Positions 17,229 through 26,888 of a stretch of DNA of 64,000 nucleotides are shown here, one piece after another (positions within the stretch are counted from its first letter, which is position 1; each line of letters starts with the position of its first letter). The notes beneath the pieces are model-generated. The model was not told the DNA's origin. It saw nothing but the letters and a program-made list of their open reading frames with translations, and did not search any database. The stretch covers positions 32,359-96,358 of the forward strand of contig NZ_QTJV01000020.1 in assembly GCF_003412465.1 (NCBI RefSeq), given 5' to 3'. This DNA comes from Chitinophaga silvisoli. Lineage in GTDB: Bacteria > Bacteroidota > Bacteroidia > Chitinophagales > Chitinophagaceae. A program made the position numbers and the translations under genes.

Positions 17229-18490
17229 TCCGGCCGGATAATGAAATGATGCTCCTTCTCCTTATGAATGTAATAGATCTTCAGGTGATTCGTATCAGTA
17301 ATCTTCTTCACAATCGCCAGTCCTAATCCATTACTGTTTTCCAGGTTGGAGGCATTCTTCTTGAACCGCTGGAACAACTGTGTTGCAGGAATAGGAGGAT
17401 ATTCACTCGTATTGCAAATGCTGAACAGTTGGTCTGTCAGTTGTATGGTAATGGTACCTTTGGGATAATTATATTTAATCGCATTGCCCAGCAAATTGCT
17501 GATCAGTGTATCGGCCAGTATTGGATGTAATAATAAAGAGAGATCCCCGCTGAAATCAGTACTCACCAGCAGATCCTTATCCCTGATCAGTTCTTCAAAT
17601 AAACGAAGATGCTTTTGCAGCACTGCTTTGATACTGATATTGCCTGCCGGCACGAACTGTTTATTGCCAATCTTGGCCATGAACAGCAGACTATGATTCA
17701 GGTGCGACAACCGTTGCAGGGCTTCATGCGTTTGTGCGATAGATCTCAGTTGTGCAGGCTGTAATGCTTCATCCTGGAGTAACAGTTCCAGCCTGTTTTG
17801 TGCAATGGCCAGCGGGGTTTGCATTTCATGTGCCGCATCTTCCGTCAGTTCTTTCATAATCACAAAATCATGGTAAATCCGCGTAGTGGCATTTAACAAC
17901 ACTTCGTTCAACCTGTTGAATTCTGTAACAGAAGTATCCGGGAAAGAAAGGTGATGCATCTGCTCCAGCTGCAACTTTTCCATCTTGTCCAGTGACTGGT
18001 AGAATGGCCGCCAGATGCTACGGCTAATCAGCCTGTTCACCAATATGGTAAACAGGAGGAGCCCGATAAAAGCCAATGCCATGACCAGCGCAATATTCTT
18101 AATCAGGTCGTCTTTTTCAATCAGCGATTTCCGGATCGTCAGGGTATAAAACCGCTCTCTGATCCGGATCACCTGCTCCAGTTGCCGGTATGGCACTTCC
18201 TTATGCTCTACCTCCTGGTATTGCATAATCGTTTTCAGGAATGGTTGTGCATCCGCAGGTCCCTGTGCAGGATGAATACTAAATTCCGGTGTTGTGATCC
18301 GGAACACCGGACTACTATCAGGAATAGAATTAAAATAAATCAGCCATTGAATCTGGTCATTCACGAGTTCTTCATCCATCTCTTTTTTCAGTTCCTTGTC
18401 AAACTGGTGATAGAGATAAATACCGCCAGCCGCCAGCAATGGCAGCATGATCAATAAGAACCAGATAGTATTTTTAGTGAGGAGTTTCAT
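17213..18490 (-). CDS. Sensor histidine kinase of an OmpR-type two-component system
   Basis: The start at MKLLTKNTIWFLLIML (18490) follows the response regulator stop by a single base. Two membrane helices (about residues 9-27 and 132-152) enclose a periplasmic sensor of about 100 residues. The dimerisation and phospho-acceptor box is ELTEDAAHEMQTPLAIAQNRLE with His221; an ATPase domain follows with the N box LISNLLGNAIKYN and G box NGLGLAIVKKI. The protein ends in DRHHH. It senses an unknown periplasmic signal. The next gene downstream on this strand is a TonB receptor, a plausible target of the system, which would suit a metal or iron-chelate response. Confidence 0.88.
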   Translation of the reverse strand: MKLLTKNTIWFLLIMLPLLAAGGIYLYHQFDKELKKEMDEELVNDQIQWLIYFNSIPDSSPVFRITTPEFSIHPAQGPADAQPFLKTIMQYQEVEHKEVPYRQLEQVIRIRERFYTLTIRKSLIEKDDLIKNIALVMALAFIGLLLFTILVNRLISRSIWRPFYQSLDKMEKLQLEQMHHLSFPDTSVTEFNRLNEVLLNATTRIYHDFVIMKELTEDAAHEMQTPLAIAQNRLELLLQDEALQPAQLRSIAQTHEALQRLSHLNHSLLFMAKIGNKQFVPAGNISIKAVLQKHLRLFEELIRDKDLLVSTDFSGDLSLLLHPILADTLISNLLGNAIKYNYPKGTITIQLTDQLFSICNTSEYPPIPATQLFQRFKKNASNLENSNGLGLAIVKKITDTNHLKIYYIHKEKEHHFIIRPDRHHH

Positions 18491-18491
18491 A

Positions 18492-19163
18492 TTATTCGAA
18501 CCTGTAACCCGTGCCATACACCGTTTTGATATAATCAGGTGCACCGGCATCCATCAATTTACGACGCAGGTTTTTGATATGTGAATATATGAAATCGTAG
18601 GAACCTGCCATGTCATATTCATCGCCCCAGAGGTGAGAAGCAAGGGCCGATTTGGTAATGACACGGTTTTGATTGGCGATAAAGTATACGAGCAACTGGT
18701 ATTCCTTGGCCGTCAATTCTACTGGTTTCTGGTGTACCAGCACTGATTTGGAAGCAGGAATCACCTGTATATCCTGGAAAATAATACTGGTATTACCGCC
18801 AAAATGCTTGCGGCGTAGCAGGGCATTGACCCGTGCACTCAGTTCTGATAAATGAAAAGGTTTGGTGAGATAGTCATCGGCACCCAGGCCCAGACCATTA
18901 AGTTTATCCTCCAGGGAGTCTTTGGCGGAGATGATGATGATGCCGGCATCGGAGCGGATCTGTTTCAGTTCCTTCACGATATCCAGTCCGCTGCCATAAG
19001 GTAGGCCGATATCGGCAATTATACATTCGTATTCTGCATCGTTGATCTTCTGAATGCCTTCCCGGAAGTTGACTGCTACTTCACAGATGTAGCCCTGTTT
19101 GCCGAGGTATTGTGCTATTGATTCCTGTAGTGCCTGCTCGTCTTCGATGATAAGAATGTTCAT
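18492..19163 (-). CDS. OmpR/PhoB-family response regulator
   Basis: The likely start is MNILIIEDEQ (19163), 15 bases inside the longest frame. The receiver domain has the acidic pair Glu7/Asp8, the phospho-acceptor Asp51 in IIADIGLP, a Ser in IIIISAKDS and Lys101 in DYLTKPF. The C-terminal winged helix (residues about 125-224) includes ELTAKEYQLLVYFIANQNRVITKSAL and the recognition region FIYSHIKNLRRKL, ending KTVYGTGYRFE. It is the partner of the downstream histidine kinase, with which it is nearly contiguous. It probably acts as a DNA-binding activator or repressor on direct-repeat sites. Confidence 0.92.
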   Translation of the reverse strand: MNILIIEDEQALQESIAQYLGKQGYICEVAVNFREGIQKINDAEYECIIADIGLPYGSGLDIVKELKQIRSDAGIIIISAKDSLEDKLNGLGLGADDYLTKPFHLSELSARVNALLRRKHFGGNTSIIFQDIQVIPASKSVLVHQKPVELTAKEYQLLVYFIANQNRVITKSALASHLWGDEYDMAGSYDFIYSHIKNLRRKLMDAGAPDYIKTVYGTGYRFE

Positions 19164-19196
19164 ACCTAAAAGATACAAAAAAAAATGGGGCCCTGC

Positions 19197-20498
19197 TTAT
19201 AGTGCAGGAAGCCCCGTTTTAATATTCGCTTTGAGATCGCTTAGAATAGAATACAAGCCGAAGTAGGTTCTGTTCACATACAGGCTGTGCCTGGACCCTC
19301 GCGCCACTTTCGATTCTTTCACTTCTTTCAGATTGGCTACATAATCCATGTAAGCGTAAATCTCCTGGAAATAACGTTCATCCCCAAAATCAAATTCAGG
19401 CAATGTAAACGGCAGCGTGAGCATATCAATCATCTTCTGGAACAGGGTGGAGAAAAAGGCAATCTCCTTGTCCGAGTCCGAGGGATGAATCATTTCCAGG
19501 CTGGTATAAATTTGCTTCCTGCGCACATCGTCTTTCAACACTTCTTTATCCGTCAGCAGGAAGTAATTGACATAAAAATCTTCCGGTATTTCCTTGATAC
19601 AACCAAAGTCGAAGATGCCGATCGTACCGTCTTCCCGCATGAGGAAGTTGCCCGGATGCGGATCTGCATGCACCTTTTTCAGTTGATGTACCTGGAACTG
19701 GTAGAAGTCCCACAGCGCCTGTCCAATCTTATTCCTGGCCTCCTGGGATGGGTTTTTGAGCAAAAACTCCTTCAGGTGATAGCCCTTCAGCCAGTCCATA
19801 GTGATGATCTTCCCGCTCGAGAGCTCCGGGTAATACTGCGGAAATACCAGGTTAGGAATGTGCGCGCACAGGGTCGATACTTCCACTGAGCGCTGCAGTT
19901 CCAGTTTATAATCCGTTTCTTCCAGCAGCTTGCTTTCAATCTCCTCAAAGTACTTGTCCATATCCACCTCGTTCATGCCCACAATGCGCATGGCAAAGGG
20001 CTTCACAATGCGGAGGTCAGACTTCACACTGCTGGCTACCCCCGGGTACTGGATTTTTATAGCCAGTTCTTTGCCCCATTTGGTAGCTTTATGTACCTGC
20101 CCGATGCTGGCGGCATTCGCTGCCTTTACATCGAAGGTATCGTACAGTTCTGCTGGCGTTTTGCCCAGGGTCTTGACGAAGGTATTGATCACCAGCGGAC
20201 CGGAAAGGGGAGGAGCGCTGTATTGCGACATGGCAAACTTATCGGTATAGGCTTTGGGCAGCATGCCCTTATCCATACTCAACATCTGCGCTACTTTCAG
20301 TGCACTGCCTTTCAGGTTGCTGAGTGTATCGTAAATGTCTTCCGCATTGTCAGCATGGAGCTCTTCCCTGCTGATATTCGGATCAATCAGTTTCCTGGTA
20401 TAGTGTTTCAGGTAATTGGTTCCAACTTTCAATCCTGTGGTTACAAACCGACTCGCTCTTTCCACTTTTCCCGTAGGAATATTAGTTTGCTCTTTCAT
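19197..20498 (-). CDS. ABC1/AarF/UbiB-family atypical kinase
   Basis: The 433-residue product has the ABC1 kinase layout: an Ala-rich nucleotide loop ANAASIGQVHKATKW, the ATP-anchoring Lys in ELAIKIQYPG, and the catalytic HADPHPGNFLMREDGTIGIFDFG block carrying the metal-binding Asp residues. An N-terminal extension contains NLKGSALKVAQMLSMDKGML, the equivalent of the KxGQ motif that occludes the active site in UbiB proteins, although here it reads KVAQ. Such proteins support ubiquinone or lipid metabolism through ATPase-like activity. It lies 15 bases downstream of a TetR-family regulator, so the two are likely one operon. Confidence 0.88.
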   Translation of the reverse strand: MKEQTNIPTGKVERASRFVTTGLKVGTNYLKHYTRKLIDPNISREELHADNAEDIYDTLSNLKGSALKVAQMLSMDKGMLPKAYTDKFAMSQYSAPPLSGPLVINTFVKTLGKTPAELYDTFDVKAANAASIGQVHKATKWGKELAIKIQYPGVASSVKSDLRIVKPFAMRIVGMNEVDMDKYFEEIESKLLEETDYKLELQRSVEVSTLCAHIPNLVFPQYYPELSSGKIITMDWLKGYHLKEFLLKNPSQEARNKIGQALWDFYQFQVHQLKKVHADPHPGNFLMREDGTIGIFDFGCIKEIPEDFYVNYFLLTDKEVLKDDVRRKQIYTSLEMIHPSDSDKEIAFFSTLFQKMIDMLTLPFTLPEFDFGDERYFQEIYAYMDYVANLKEVKESKVARGSRHSLYVNRTYFGLYSILSDLKANIKTGLPAL

Positions 20499-20513
20499 TA
20501 CCTTTTATCTCCT

Positions 20514-21140
20514 CTACTTCTTGGTGAACATAAATTTGCCGAAGTCCAGTATACTGTCAAGTGTGCCCGAGCTGATCAACTGGAAACTGAGGTTCACAGC
20601 CTTTTCAATCGCAGCGTCTGTCAGCTCAAACTTTTCTGAATCATCCTTGATCCAGTAGTTAAGCACGAAGAGCGCCTGCACCCAGAATCCATGTACGTAT
20701 TGACTGGAAATGAATTTTCTCTCTTTTACCTCGCCAGACTGATATCCTTCCTGGATCAGGCCTTTGGCATACTCGTAAAAAGCATCTTTGAACTTTTCCA
20801 GCCTGTTTTCATGATAACCAGGAATGTGGAATTGTTCTTTTTGCTGCAAAATGTAGCTTCTGTCTTCTTTCAGCTTCTGTACCCAGAGGAAGTAGAAGGT
20901 GAGGAGCTTTTCGCGGGCAGAATAGCCCTGGTAAGTATCGTCAGCTTTCAGCTTGTCGAGTGTATCTGTAAAAAAGGATAACCAGATGTCTTTTTCAACG
21001 GCATCGAAGGATGCATAGCTATCGTAAAAAGTACTTTCGGAAAGACCTAATTGCTGACAGAATATGTATACAGAAACTGGTTTTTTCCCGTTTTCAAGCC
21101 AATAATTTTTATAGGCTTCGCGAATGAGTTTATTTTCCAT
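20514..21140 (-). CDS. TetR-family transcriptional regulator
   Basis: The N-terminal 50 residues form a TetR helix-turn-helix: KLIREAYKNYWLENGKKPVSVYIFCQQLGLSESTFYDSYASFDAVEKDIW, where LGLSESTFYDSYAS is the recognition helix. The rest (to residue 208) is all helical and would be the ligand or dimerisation domain. It lies directly upstream of the ABC1 kinase and probably controls its own operon. The ligand is unknown. The N-terminal helix is shorter and more divergent than in classical TetR, as seen in other Bacteroidota members paired with ABC1 kinases. Confidence 0.8.
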   Translation of the reverse strand: MENKLIREAYKNYWLENGKKPVSVYIFCQQLGLSESTFYDSYASFDAVEKDIWLSFFTDTLDKLKADDTYQGYSAREKLLTFYFLWVQKLKEDRSYILQQKEQFHIPGYHENRLEKFKDAFYEYAKGLIQEGYQSGEVKERKFISSQYVHGFWVQALFVLNYWIKDDSEKFELTDAAIEKAVNLSFQLISSGTLDSILDFGKFMFTKK

Positions 21141-21224
21141 GATTCAGGGTTTAAATTGTCCAAAATGCCTCCAAAGCAGGTATCTCAAATTTACGATAGA
21201 ATGGCAATATGAATTGTTAATATC

Positions 21225-23867
21225 TTACAGTTTGTTTACGTCCATGACAGTCAGCATCTTACTCTTCCCCAATAAGATAAATTCACCTCTCACACTGCCT
21301 TCAATCACTGCTTCCGGCTCTTCTTCCAGCCTGATTTCATGCTCCAGTTTTAGCAATGCACCATCCACTTTGAAGATGCTCGCCAGCTGGTCCCCCACAG
21401 CTACCACATGCCCACCCGGAATCCAGGCCATAGACACTACCCTGTGAGATACCGGCACCGGGGCATCCACTATCGACATTTGCTGCTTATTGATCTGGAT
21501 GGATACAAGCCCCATATTTGTCAGCCCAAACATAATCGTAGAGACCATGGGTACCGCAGTCAGCAGGTAAATAGGAGGTGCAGGGTGTAAATAGGTGGTG
21601 ATACCGGAATCATCCACGCAATACAGCGTTGTTTCCAGCAGGAAGTAATAGCATTCATTCCGCTGGTAAACAGGCGTGGGCAATGGTTTATCAGCACAAT
21701 AAATGCTGTTCCCTTCCAGGGTACAGATGTACTGCCTGTCCAGCTCCCCATCGCCTGTATAATGCCAGATGCCCAGGATCCCTTCATTCAGCGCAATTTG
21801 TGTCACTGCCCCTGCTATTTTGGCTACAAAGCCTACTACATGCTGCTGCAGGAAATTGGGAAAACTTACACTCATCCCATACTTAAAATGCGTGTTTGCC
21901 GGCAGGATCTTCGGCTGGTCTTCCAGGTCATTTTCCGGGTTCAGGTAGATCATCAGCCTGTTCGTCTCCGGGAACCCGCTCACAATGTATTCAAACATCG
22001 GGATCAGGGGCATCGGCCATACATACTGCTCTATCTCAAACTCAGAGCTGATCCTGAGCAGGTAAAATGAATGAACATTAATCCCGATGATGAACAATTG
22101 CAGGTTATGCCGCATCATACCTGCCCAGGTAATTCCCGTAGGCAAATTGATCCTTCTGCCATTCATCAATTTCTTACTCTGCGTAGCCACCGTGCTCTTG
22201 TAGCGGAACAGGTCGGCGGGCAATTGCTTATCCTCCGGCAGGAACTGTTTCAGTAACAACAAGTGCTGGGTGTTTCCCTGTTTCACCTGGTCACTGATGA
22301 TGTGCATGCTGAGATCGGTGGCAGCCTGTTTCACCGCCGGGGAAGAATGCTTGTTGTGCACAAGGAGCATCACCTGCAGGAAGAGGGGCAATTGTTCCGG
22401 GGCACTTTTCTGGTACACCTTTCTGATATGCAGAGGCAGTTGCTCAGGCGTATGCCTGCTCACCACATCAAAATACAGATCCAGGTGATCAGCGGCCCTG
22501 TTATAACTGTTCCATCCCCTGTATAATAATCTTAGCGCTTCATCCGGCGCATGCAGTTTTTCTTCCAGCAGCACCGCCGCTTTTATCAGGTCATTCCGCT
22601 GCTGGGCCGCCTGTACACTCTTCCTGTAGTAATTGTGAGCCAGGTCCGCCTGTTCAAGTTTGATATACAAATCCCCCACCATTTCATACATATCCAGTTC
22701 CTTGTAAATCTCAATTGCTTCCAGCAGTAAACCTCCCTGTACCAGGCATTCTGCAGCCGGCAAAGGCCTGTTCAGGTAATCCCGGTATAAGGCTGCCGCC
22801 TCCCTGAAAAATCCACCCTGTACCAGTGCTTTCGCCGCTAAATAATAATCCTGCAGGAGGTGCGCGTAGATATAAGCAGCCTGTTTAAAATCTTTATTCT
22901 CTATTGCCTGCAAGGCTGCAGCCATATATTTTTTGTGCAGTTGTTCATAGTACCTGTCTACATCCCAGGCATCTACCGGCCCACCGCCACCAGCCAGGCC
23001 ACCCAGGCTGAAATGCGTGTTTCTTTTGGAGAGGGAAGATGATGGTGGCGCTACTCCTCTGCTGGCATGCTGAGAACCTAAGGGAATCGCATATTGTAAT
23101 GCCTCGCGCAGGTCCTCGTCGAACATGTCGAGCAGGCGTTGCAGCTCCTTGTCTCTCTTTTCCTGCAGGTTCTCCAGCTGCTGCTGCATCCACTGGTATA
23201 CACTGTTGCGCTCATTGTTCCCCTGCCTGCCCATCAGCTTCATGAAGGCTTTGAGGATCGCCGCCTTTATTTTTTTCCAGCCCTTCAGGGGAGGCTCTTC
23301 CATTGGTATTTCATGCAGTGGCTTGCTCTCCACACCACTTTTCAGGATGTCGATCACCGGTGCTTCATCTTCTTTTCGCCTTACGTTGATCATGCGCAAG
23401 GGAGCCATCGCCGGCATACCCGGATGTGCCATGTCCCAGGAATGCTCAATGGCATCCGGCACTTCCAGTAAGTCGCTGAGCGATACCAGGTCTGCTGCCG
23501 TAAAACCAAAGAAACCCGCATGAGGATGCATCACCTGCCACTCCCATACCAGCAGATCAGCCATCTCACTGCTACTGAGTGCCGGCAATAACTTAGCATG
23601 AACAGGAATCAGCAGTTTCTTGCCGATGATCGTATAGGGATGTGCGATAGTAGCCGCAGGCGGGATATGCTTAGGGTGAAATACAACCATCATACCTGTA
23701 GGAGCCATGCTGGATTTGCTTTCCGGCAGAAGCATACAGGTCAGTGATCCGGGGGGCACATTCCATCGCTGTATTTCGGCAAACCACTCAGCAGGCGTAT
23801 TCCCCCTGATGTAGGCACCGAGTACCGGGTGGCAAACGGATGGATCATATGTAAGCTGCAGTATCAT
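21225..23867 (-). CDS. bpX6-like protein with TPR-like middle and C-terminal beta-propeller (MoxR-vWA-bpX system)
   Basis: Last gene of a five-gene overlapping operon. The 880-residue product has no signal peptide. Residues 1-175 form a compact alpha/beta domain that fits the N-terminal domain named bpX6 in MoxR-vWA-beta-propeller ternary systems. Residues about 215-265 are a charged helical linker. Residues about 310-450 are TPR-like helix pairs (KDFKQAAYIYAHLLQDYYLAAKALVQGGFFREAAALYRDYL, EAIEIYKELDMYEMVGDLYIKLEQADLAHNYYRKS). From about 570 to the end are repeated beta strands of a propeller (for example AGAVTQIALNEGILGIWHYTG and VVSMAWIPGGHVVAVG). The likely role is substrate or target recognition for the MoxR/vWA machine. 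The bpX number is from memory of the family and was not searched. Confidence 0.7.
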   Translation of the reverse strand: MILQLTYDPSVCHPVLGAYIRGNTPAEWFAEIQRWNVPPGSLTCMLLPESKSSMAPTGMMVVFHPKHIPPAATIAHPYTIIGKKLLIPVHAKLLPALSSSEMADLLVWEWQVMHPHAGFFGFTAADLVSLSDLLEVPDAIEHSWDMAHPGMPAMAPLRMINVRRKEDEAPVIDILKSGVESKPLHEIPMEEPPLKGWKKIKAAILKAFMKLMGRQGNNERNSVYQWMQQQLENLQEKRDKELQRLLDMFDEDLREALQYAIPLGSQHASRGVAPPSSSLSKRNTHFSLGGLAGGGGPVDAWDVDRYYEQLHKKYMAAALQAIENKDFKQAAYIYAHLLQDYYLAAKALVQGGFFREAAALYRDYLNRPLPAAECLVQGGLLLEAIEIYKELDMYEMVGDLYIKLEQADLAHNYYRKSVQAAQQRNDLIKAAVLLEEKLHAPDEALRLLYRGWNSYNRAADHLDLYFDVVSRHTPEQLPLHIRKVYQKSAPEQLPLFLQVMLLVHNKHSSPAVKQAATDLSMHIISDQVKQGNTQHLLLLKQFLPEDKQLPADLFRYKSTVATQSKKLMNGRRINLPTGITWAGMMRHNLQLFIIGINVHSFYLLRISSEFEIEQYVWPMPLIPMFEYIVSGFPETNRLMIYLNPENDLEDQPKILPANTHFKYGMSVSFPNFLQQHVVGFVAKIAGAVTQIALNEGILGIWHYTGDGELDRQYICTLEGNSIYCADKPLPTPVYQRNECYYFLLETTLYCVDDSGITTYLHPAPPIYLLTAVPMVSTIMFGLTNMGLVSIQINKQQMSIVDAPVPVSHRVVSMAWIPGGHVVAVGDQLASIFKVDGALLKLEHEIRLEEEPEAVIEGSVRGEFILLGKSKMLTVMDVNKL

Positions 23868-26191
23868 TTCAATTTCAGATGATCGATGTAAGGTTGTATG
23901 TATGATTCATAAAAAGTATGCGCGGGCAGAAGCCGTGCATTTTTCTCACCAATAAAATACTGGAATCCGCAGCATGCACCATCAGCTGCCCAGCAGGCCG
24001 TGGGCTTGTTTTGGATCACCACAAGTGTAATCTCCCGCACATTGGGATCCTGGCTGCGGAGGTGCAGTAGGCCCCTTGAATCCATCCAGGCTTCCACATA
24101 ATTGTTCAGTACATACCGGGTAATGCGGATCTGCGTACCCGGAATCGTGCGCTCATGACCCGTGAGATTCGGCGTGACATTGCTCACCGTAGTCCAGCTT
24201 TCAAGCGATAACTTATTCGCATTGTGCCGCAGTTCCATATGGTTAATAGCCAGTCTGCCGGAAGGACTTACCATGATACTTTTCACCTGCTTATACATAT
24301 TGTAGCCGCAGTTGATCATCTTCTTCAATGCCCGTAAATGATCAGCCCTGGCCATGGGATCTTTATTACCTTTATACTTTTCCAGGGGCTTGATCTCCAG
24401 CGTATCTACGTGGAGCCTGTAAGGGCCCCAGTCATCGTTAATGAAGAAGTTTTTATCTTCATAAATAAAGGTGATTGTACCGGTCAGCGACAGCTGTACC
24501 ACATGATGCGAGCTGGCCAGTATACTTGTATTCAGGTAGTATAGATACAGCGCATCTTTGAAATAGAGCAGTACATAAATAGTGCCCTGTTCACTATGTC
24601 CAAATGCATAGTGTTTGGCTTTGGGCAGATCATTACTGATTTCCTTCGCCCCGTTAGCCACAGACTTCCAGTACAGTAAACGTTGATCTTCTGTAATCGC
24701 CACACCCCCGAACTGGCCGGCATTATAGTAATAGTAATGCAGCTGCATGGAGCTGAATGGAAAATACAGGGGTGCCTCCTGCTGATGTAAAAATGCCGGC
24801 AAACTATGTGCTGCAGGCAATATATCGCCCGCTGTAAATATAGACTCCAGGTCATACACGGCATGATTCAGCAGGTGCCGGTGCCCTTTGTTATAATGAA
24901 AGAGCTGCACCTTGCCTTCCCTGTTTACCAGTATCAGGTAACCATTGCATTTGCGGATCGCCGCAAAGGCCTCCTGGAAAGCTGCGGTATGAAACAATTG
25001 TTCATCAGTAATTAAGAAAAACTCCTGCTGCTGTTTTTGCAATACATTTTTTACAAAAGCAGTCAGGCCCGCAGCACTGTTCAGCTCAGGAGATAATAAT
25101 TCCAGTGCACTGCCTACACCCACTTTGGTGCCCAGTTGCAAAGGTGTATAGTCATATCCTGTCAGTGCATAGGCCGGCATTTCTCCTTTCTTATTTTGAA
25201 GCGAACAGGCCAGTGCCGCTGCCATGGCCAGGAGACGGGGCGTACCCCACATCCTGATACAGGTATCTACCAGTAAAAAACGTTCCGGCTGATAATCGGA
25301 AGGCAGCTGTTCCCTGCGTAAGTAAAGCGCTTCATTATTTGCGAGTCTCACCATCAGCGACAATTCATCATGCGCTAATTCACTCAGTAATAACCTGTCG
25401 AAATGGCCCCTGTTACTAATGTCGGACACACCGCCAAATAATTGATCACTGCTACCATGTGCATGCATAGGAATATGCAGGGCTGCAATCATTTGCCGGG
25501 TAAGTCGTGTAAAACCTGCTGTAGCAGGATCACTTTCCAGTTCTGATAACAGGTCCGATTGCGGAGGCTCCGGAATCAATACCGGCAATGGTTTGGGCAG
25601 TTCACTCACACCCGTCTGCAATTGCAGCAACAGCTCTTCCCTGCTGCCGATCGCCTTGTAAACAGCCGCCAGGTATTGCAGGTCTACCTCAACTATAAAT
25701 TTGCTGAGGGGCACCGGTTGCAGAATGGTATGATCCAGTCTGCCACTTTTAAAGTTATCTATGATATTCCCTGCTACCTCACTGCTTACACTGGGTGCTA
25801 CCGATGCACACAATGTCTGTAACAGGTGTGTTTTCTTATTCCCGATCCAGTTACGGTCAGGCAGGGACCCCAGTAGTTCCATCAATGAAAGCGCATCCCG
25901 CACCCAGATTTGTTTATCTTCAATATCCGGATGTACTTTTTGAAATACGGTATTTAACATATACTTCACCCGGGCACCATTATTCTTGCCTGCATTCATC
26001 AGGAGTAATAAGGCACCCAGTGGAGGAAAATGATCTTTCAGTTCAGCCAGTGTCTCCGTCAGCGAAGGCCTGTAGCAGAGTGTCTGTCCATCCTGCCATT
26101 CAATAACTTCCCCATCATCTGCCCAGCGCCAGAAGTAATCTTCGGCCGATTTGAAGTAGGCGGTAGTTTCAAGGGTTTGTTTATAATACAT
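23864..26191 (-). CDS. vWA domain plus beta-propeller protein of a MoxR-vWA-bpX system
   Basis: The 775-residue protein overlaps both neighbours (11 and 4 bases). Residues 1-230 are helical. The vWA-like segment runs from about 253 (GGVSDISNRGHFDRLLLSELAHDELSLMVRLANNEALYLRRE) to about 440; the strand FLLVDTCIRMWGTPRLLAMAAALACSL occupies the MIDAS position. The usual D-x-S-x-S reads Asp309-T-Cys311-I-Arg313, so both serines are replaced and metal binding is doubtful. Residues about 450-775 are short repeated beta strands fitting a propeller. In MoxR systems the vWA partner docks on the AAA+ ring and links it to a substrate; here the propeller is fused to it. Cytoplasmic. Confidence 0.72.
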   Translation of the reverse strand: MYYKQTLETTAYFKSAEDYFWRWADDGEVIEWQDGQTLCYRPSLTETLAELKDHFPPLGALLLLMNAGKNNGARVKYMLNTVFQKVHPDIEDKQIWVRDALSLMELLGSLPDRNWIGNKKTHLLQTLCASVAPSVSSEVAGNIIDNFKSGRLDHTILQPVPLSKFIVEVDLQYLAAVYKAIGSREELLLQLQTGVSELPKPLPVLIPEPPQSDLLSELESDPATAGFTRLTRQMIAALHIPMHAHGSSDQLFGGVSDISNRGHFDRLLLSELAHDELSLMVRLANNEALYLRREQLPSDYQPERFLLVDTCIRMWGTPRLLAMAAALACSLQNKKGEMPAYALTGYDYTPLQLGTKVGVGSALELLSPELNSAAGLTAFVKNVLQKQQQEFFLITDEQLFHTAAFQEAFAAIRKCNGYLILVNREGKVQLFHYNKGHRHLLNHAVYDLESIFTAGDILPAAHSLPAFLHQQEAPLYFPFSSMQLHYYYYNAGQFGGVAITEDQRLLYWKSVANGAKEISNDLPKAKHYAFGHSEQGTIYVLLYFKDALYLYYLNTSILASSHHVVQLSLTGTITFIYEDKNFFINDDWGPYRLHVDTLEIKPLEKYKGNKDPMARADHLRALKKMINCGYNMYKQVKSIMVSPSGRLAINHMELRHNANKLSLESWTTVSNVTPNLTGHERTIPGTQIRITRYVLNNYVEAWMDSRGLLHLRSQDPNVREITLVVIQNKPTACWAADGACCGFQYFIGEKNARLLPAHTFYESYIQPYIDHLKLK

Positions 26192-26888
26192 GGGTCAGGG
26201 TTTCGGCAGTGAGTCTTACGGCGCTGCGGGTGACGTGAACAAAGGATGTGTCCGGGATCATTTCATAGGCACCGTTTACATGAAAGAGCAGGAAATGCGT
26301 CCGTGCTGCTTCCAGTTTTTCAGTCAGCAGTGATCTAATTACCGGGGGATCAAAATCATATCCCGCAGGCATCAGAATCCTGTCTTTCAGCGTATACGAA
26401 GTACCGGGTATGGGAGGCAATGGTACACCGGCTACCAGCACACGGGCGCTGGCAGAAGCTGCAAAGCGCAGGTGTCGTAACCTGACCTGTGGTGCGGCGG
26501 CAATATAGGCTTCCAGTGTACGCATCTCCGTAAGTATGGCGAAGCTTTCTTCTGTGCCTGGGCAGGGAGCTAATTTTACAGCATGCCTGGCGGTAGCAAA
26601 GGCTGGTAACCCGGATGCCGGCAGACTTACGGGGATAAATTCAGTCAATGGTTGCCACGCCAGCTCCGGCAAGGTCAGTGCTGGTGTCAATGCGCCAGGA
26701 GCAAAGAGGCGGTTTGCCCCATCGGGCTTCCAGGTGTTCAATGCGGGCAGCTGGCGGAAAGCATTGTCCGCGATCCCTTTTACCCAGATCAGATCCTGGT
26801 GCCTGGCAGCCACAATATCCACCCTGGTACGCAGCAGCGCCAGTACCTTGATGTCGGCCGGCAATAATGTAATTACACTTTCAGTCAT
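26181..26888 (-). CDS. Small accessory domain of a MoxR-vWA-bpX system
   Basis: The 235-residue product lies between the MoxR and vWA genes and overlaps both (by 1 base with MoxR and 11 bases with vWA). No standard enzyme motif is visible. It is Ala/Leu/Pro-rich with a beta-like second half (RILMPAGYDFDPPVIRSLLTEKL, THFLLFHVNGAYEMIPDTSFVHVTRSAVRL). Position and length fit one of the small bpX domains that accompany MoxR and vWA in these ternary systems (bpX2 would be my guess). A role as adaptor between ATPase and propeller subunits is inferred from the gene order only. Confidence 0.6.
   Translation of the reverse strand: MTESVITLLPADIKVLALLRTRVDIVAARHQDLIWVKGIADNAFRQLPALNTWKPDGANRLFAPGALTPALTLPELAWQPLTEFIPVSLPASGLPAFATARHAVKLAPCPGTEESFAILTEMRTLEAYIAAAPQVRLRHLRFAASASARVLVAGVPLPPIPGTSYTLKDRILMPAGYDFDPPVIRSLLTEKLEAARTHFLLFHVNGAYEMIPDTSFVHVTRSAVRLTAETLTHVL

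Noticed and set aside
16985..17326. Plus-strand 113-codon frame with repeated LTTxPV
   Set aside because: It is only the translation of the 18-bp repeat array and overlaps the kinase and receptor genes; the repeat, not a protein, explains it.
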